Shown one piece after another: positions 63,457 through 64,000 of a DNA stretch of 64,000 nucleotides. The stretch's first letter is position 1, and every line of letters begins with the position of its first letter. The position numbers were made by a program, and so were the translations under genes. The stretch spans positions 248,001 to 312,000 of the forward strand of contig NZ_FCNZ02000001.1 in assembly GCF_001544495.1 (NCBI RefSeq), read 5' to 3'. A model generated the notes under the pieces. It saw only the letters and a list, made by a program, of their open reading frames with translations. It ran no database searches and was not told the DNA's origin. Origin of the DNA: Caballeronia telluris. GTDB lineage: Bacteria; Pseudomonadota; Gammaproteobacteria; Burkholderiales; Burkholderiaceae.

Positions 63457-64000
63457 AGTCCGAGGCGGTTCGCCATCTGCGCGAGCTGCACACCGTTGTC
63501 GGCGCCGAATTTCTGACGGATCGTCGACTGATGGTTCGCTACCGTCTTCTGGCTCAGTCCGAGCTTCTCCGCGATGCTCGGTAACGTGTAGCCCTGCACC
63601 AAAAGACGCAGCACTTCGAATTCGCGCGCCGAAAGTTGCCGTCCGGGCGGCCCTTCCTGGAACGTCGTGCGCAAGGCGAGCGCCTGCGAGACATCCGCGC
63701 TCAGGTAGCACACGCGCCTCGCCACTGCGCGCACCCCTTCGACGAGCACATCGGGCGCGCTTGCCTTCGTCACATAGCCGCGCGCGCCGGCATCGAGTGC
63801 GCGGCGCACGAAGATCGCTTCCTCGTGGACGCTGAAGATGAGCACGTGCGCATCCGGCTCGCGCGCGAGCATGCGCCGCATCGCTTCGATACCGCTCGCG
63901 CCCGGCAGCGCTAGATCCATCACGACGACATCCGGACGCAGCGCGCAAAATCGTTGATACGCTTCGGACGCGTTGGCGGCCTCGCCCGCGACGCGCACGT
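63381..64000 (-). CDS. LuxR-type (NarL/FixJ) response regulator, N-terminus beyond window
   Basis: At least 206 residues visible. Receiver part: 'DVVVMDLALPGASGIEAMRRML' with the phospho-acceptor Asp, 'IFSVHEEAIFVRRALDAGARGYVTKASAPDVLV' with switch Lys. Then a helix-turn-helix 'LSAREFEVLRLLVQGYTLPSIAEKLGLSQKTVANHQSTIRQKFG' of LuxR type. The visible end 'DFAGGTPSFGSLGPLGSG' is a Gly-rich tail. The first about 40 residues of the receiver lie past position 64000. Convergent, overlapping the sensor kinase gene by 76 nt. Confidence 0.92.
   Translation of the reverse strand, partial: VRVAGEAANASEAYQRFCALRPDVVVMDLALPGASGIEAMRRMLAREPDAHVLIFSVHEEAIFVRRALDAGARGYVTKASAPDVLVEGVRAVARRVCYLSADVSQALALRTTFQEGPPGRQLSAREFEVLRLLVQGYTLPSIAEKLGLSQKTVANHQSTIRQKFGADNGVQLAQMANRLGLHFSDFAGGTPSFGSLGPLGSGTPA

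Overview
The window is high-G+C proteobacterial DNA. Gene content (hopanoid epimerase HpnA, glutathione-independent formaldehyde dehydrogenase, EgtD, many two-component and MFS genes) and protein style suggest a Burkholderiaceae member, probably Caballeronia or Paraburkholderia. This is inferred from protein character; no rRNA or tRNA gene was recognised. Both ends cut genes (flgH on the left, a LuxR-type response regulator on the right).

Positions 1-8161 (minus strand) hold a compact export and basal-body operon, fliQ-fliR-flhB-flhA-flgF-flgG-flgA-flgH, with overlapping or nearly touching genes, preceded by a TPR protein gene. fliP is not beside fliQ, and the order is unlike the usual beta-proteobacterial clusters, so this looks like a secondary flagellar system.

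Positions 8437-24157 are a polymorphic-toxin locus. A single 4819-residue YD-repeat (RHS) protein carries a beta-rich insert, a LysM domain, a glycine-rich hydrophobic segment and an AT-richer C-terminal tip with a JAB/JAMM-like metal-binding motif. A 73-residue candidate immunity gene follows at once, then a broken, nearly identical copy of part of the YD core. This is a mosaic locus that appears to exchange its toxin end by recombination.

Positions 24282-32497 hold an MFS transporter, a GMC oxidoreductase relic, fdhA, a small conserved protein, a family 2 glycosyltransferase, a three-part protein resembling nucleotide-centred conflict or signalling proteins, and hpnA. Positions 32671-38533 are a signalling operon: a hybrid kinase with three receivers, CheR, a receiver-less CheB, and a receiver-kinase. 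Positions 38638-55138 hold housekeeping, transport and stress genes: acyP, egtD, EamA and Mpo1-like membrane proteins, another hybrid kinase, low-complexity exported proteins, a lytic transglycosylase, two MFS carriers, periplasmic trehalase, a PhnZ-like HD protein, a J-domain protein and small enzymes.

Positions 55380-64000 hold a SulP-STAS-cNMP fusion transporter, an orphan peptide with a double-glycine leader-like N-terminus, and a set that may work together: a small exported protein, a YVTN beta-propeller, a TonB-dependent receptor, and a NarX-like kinase with its convergent, overlapping LuxR-type regulator.
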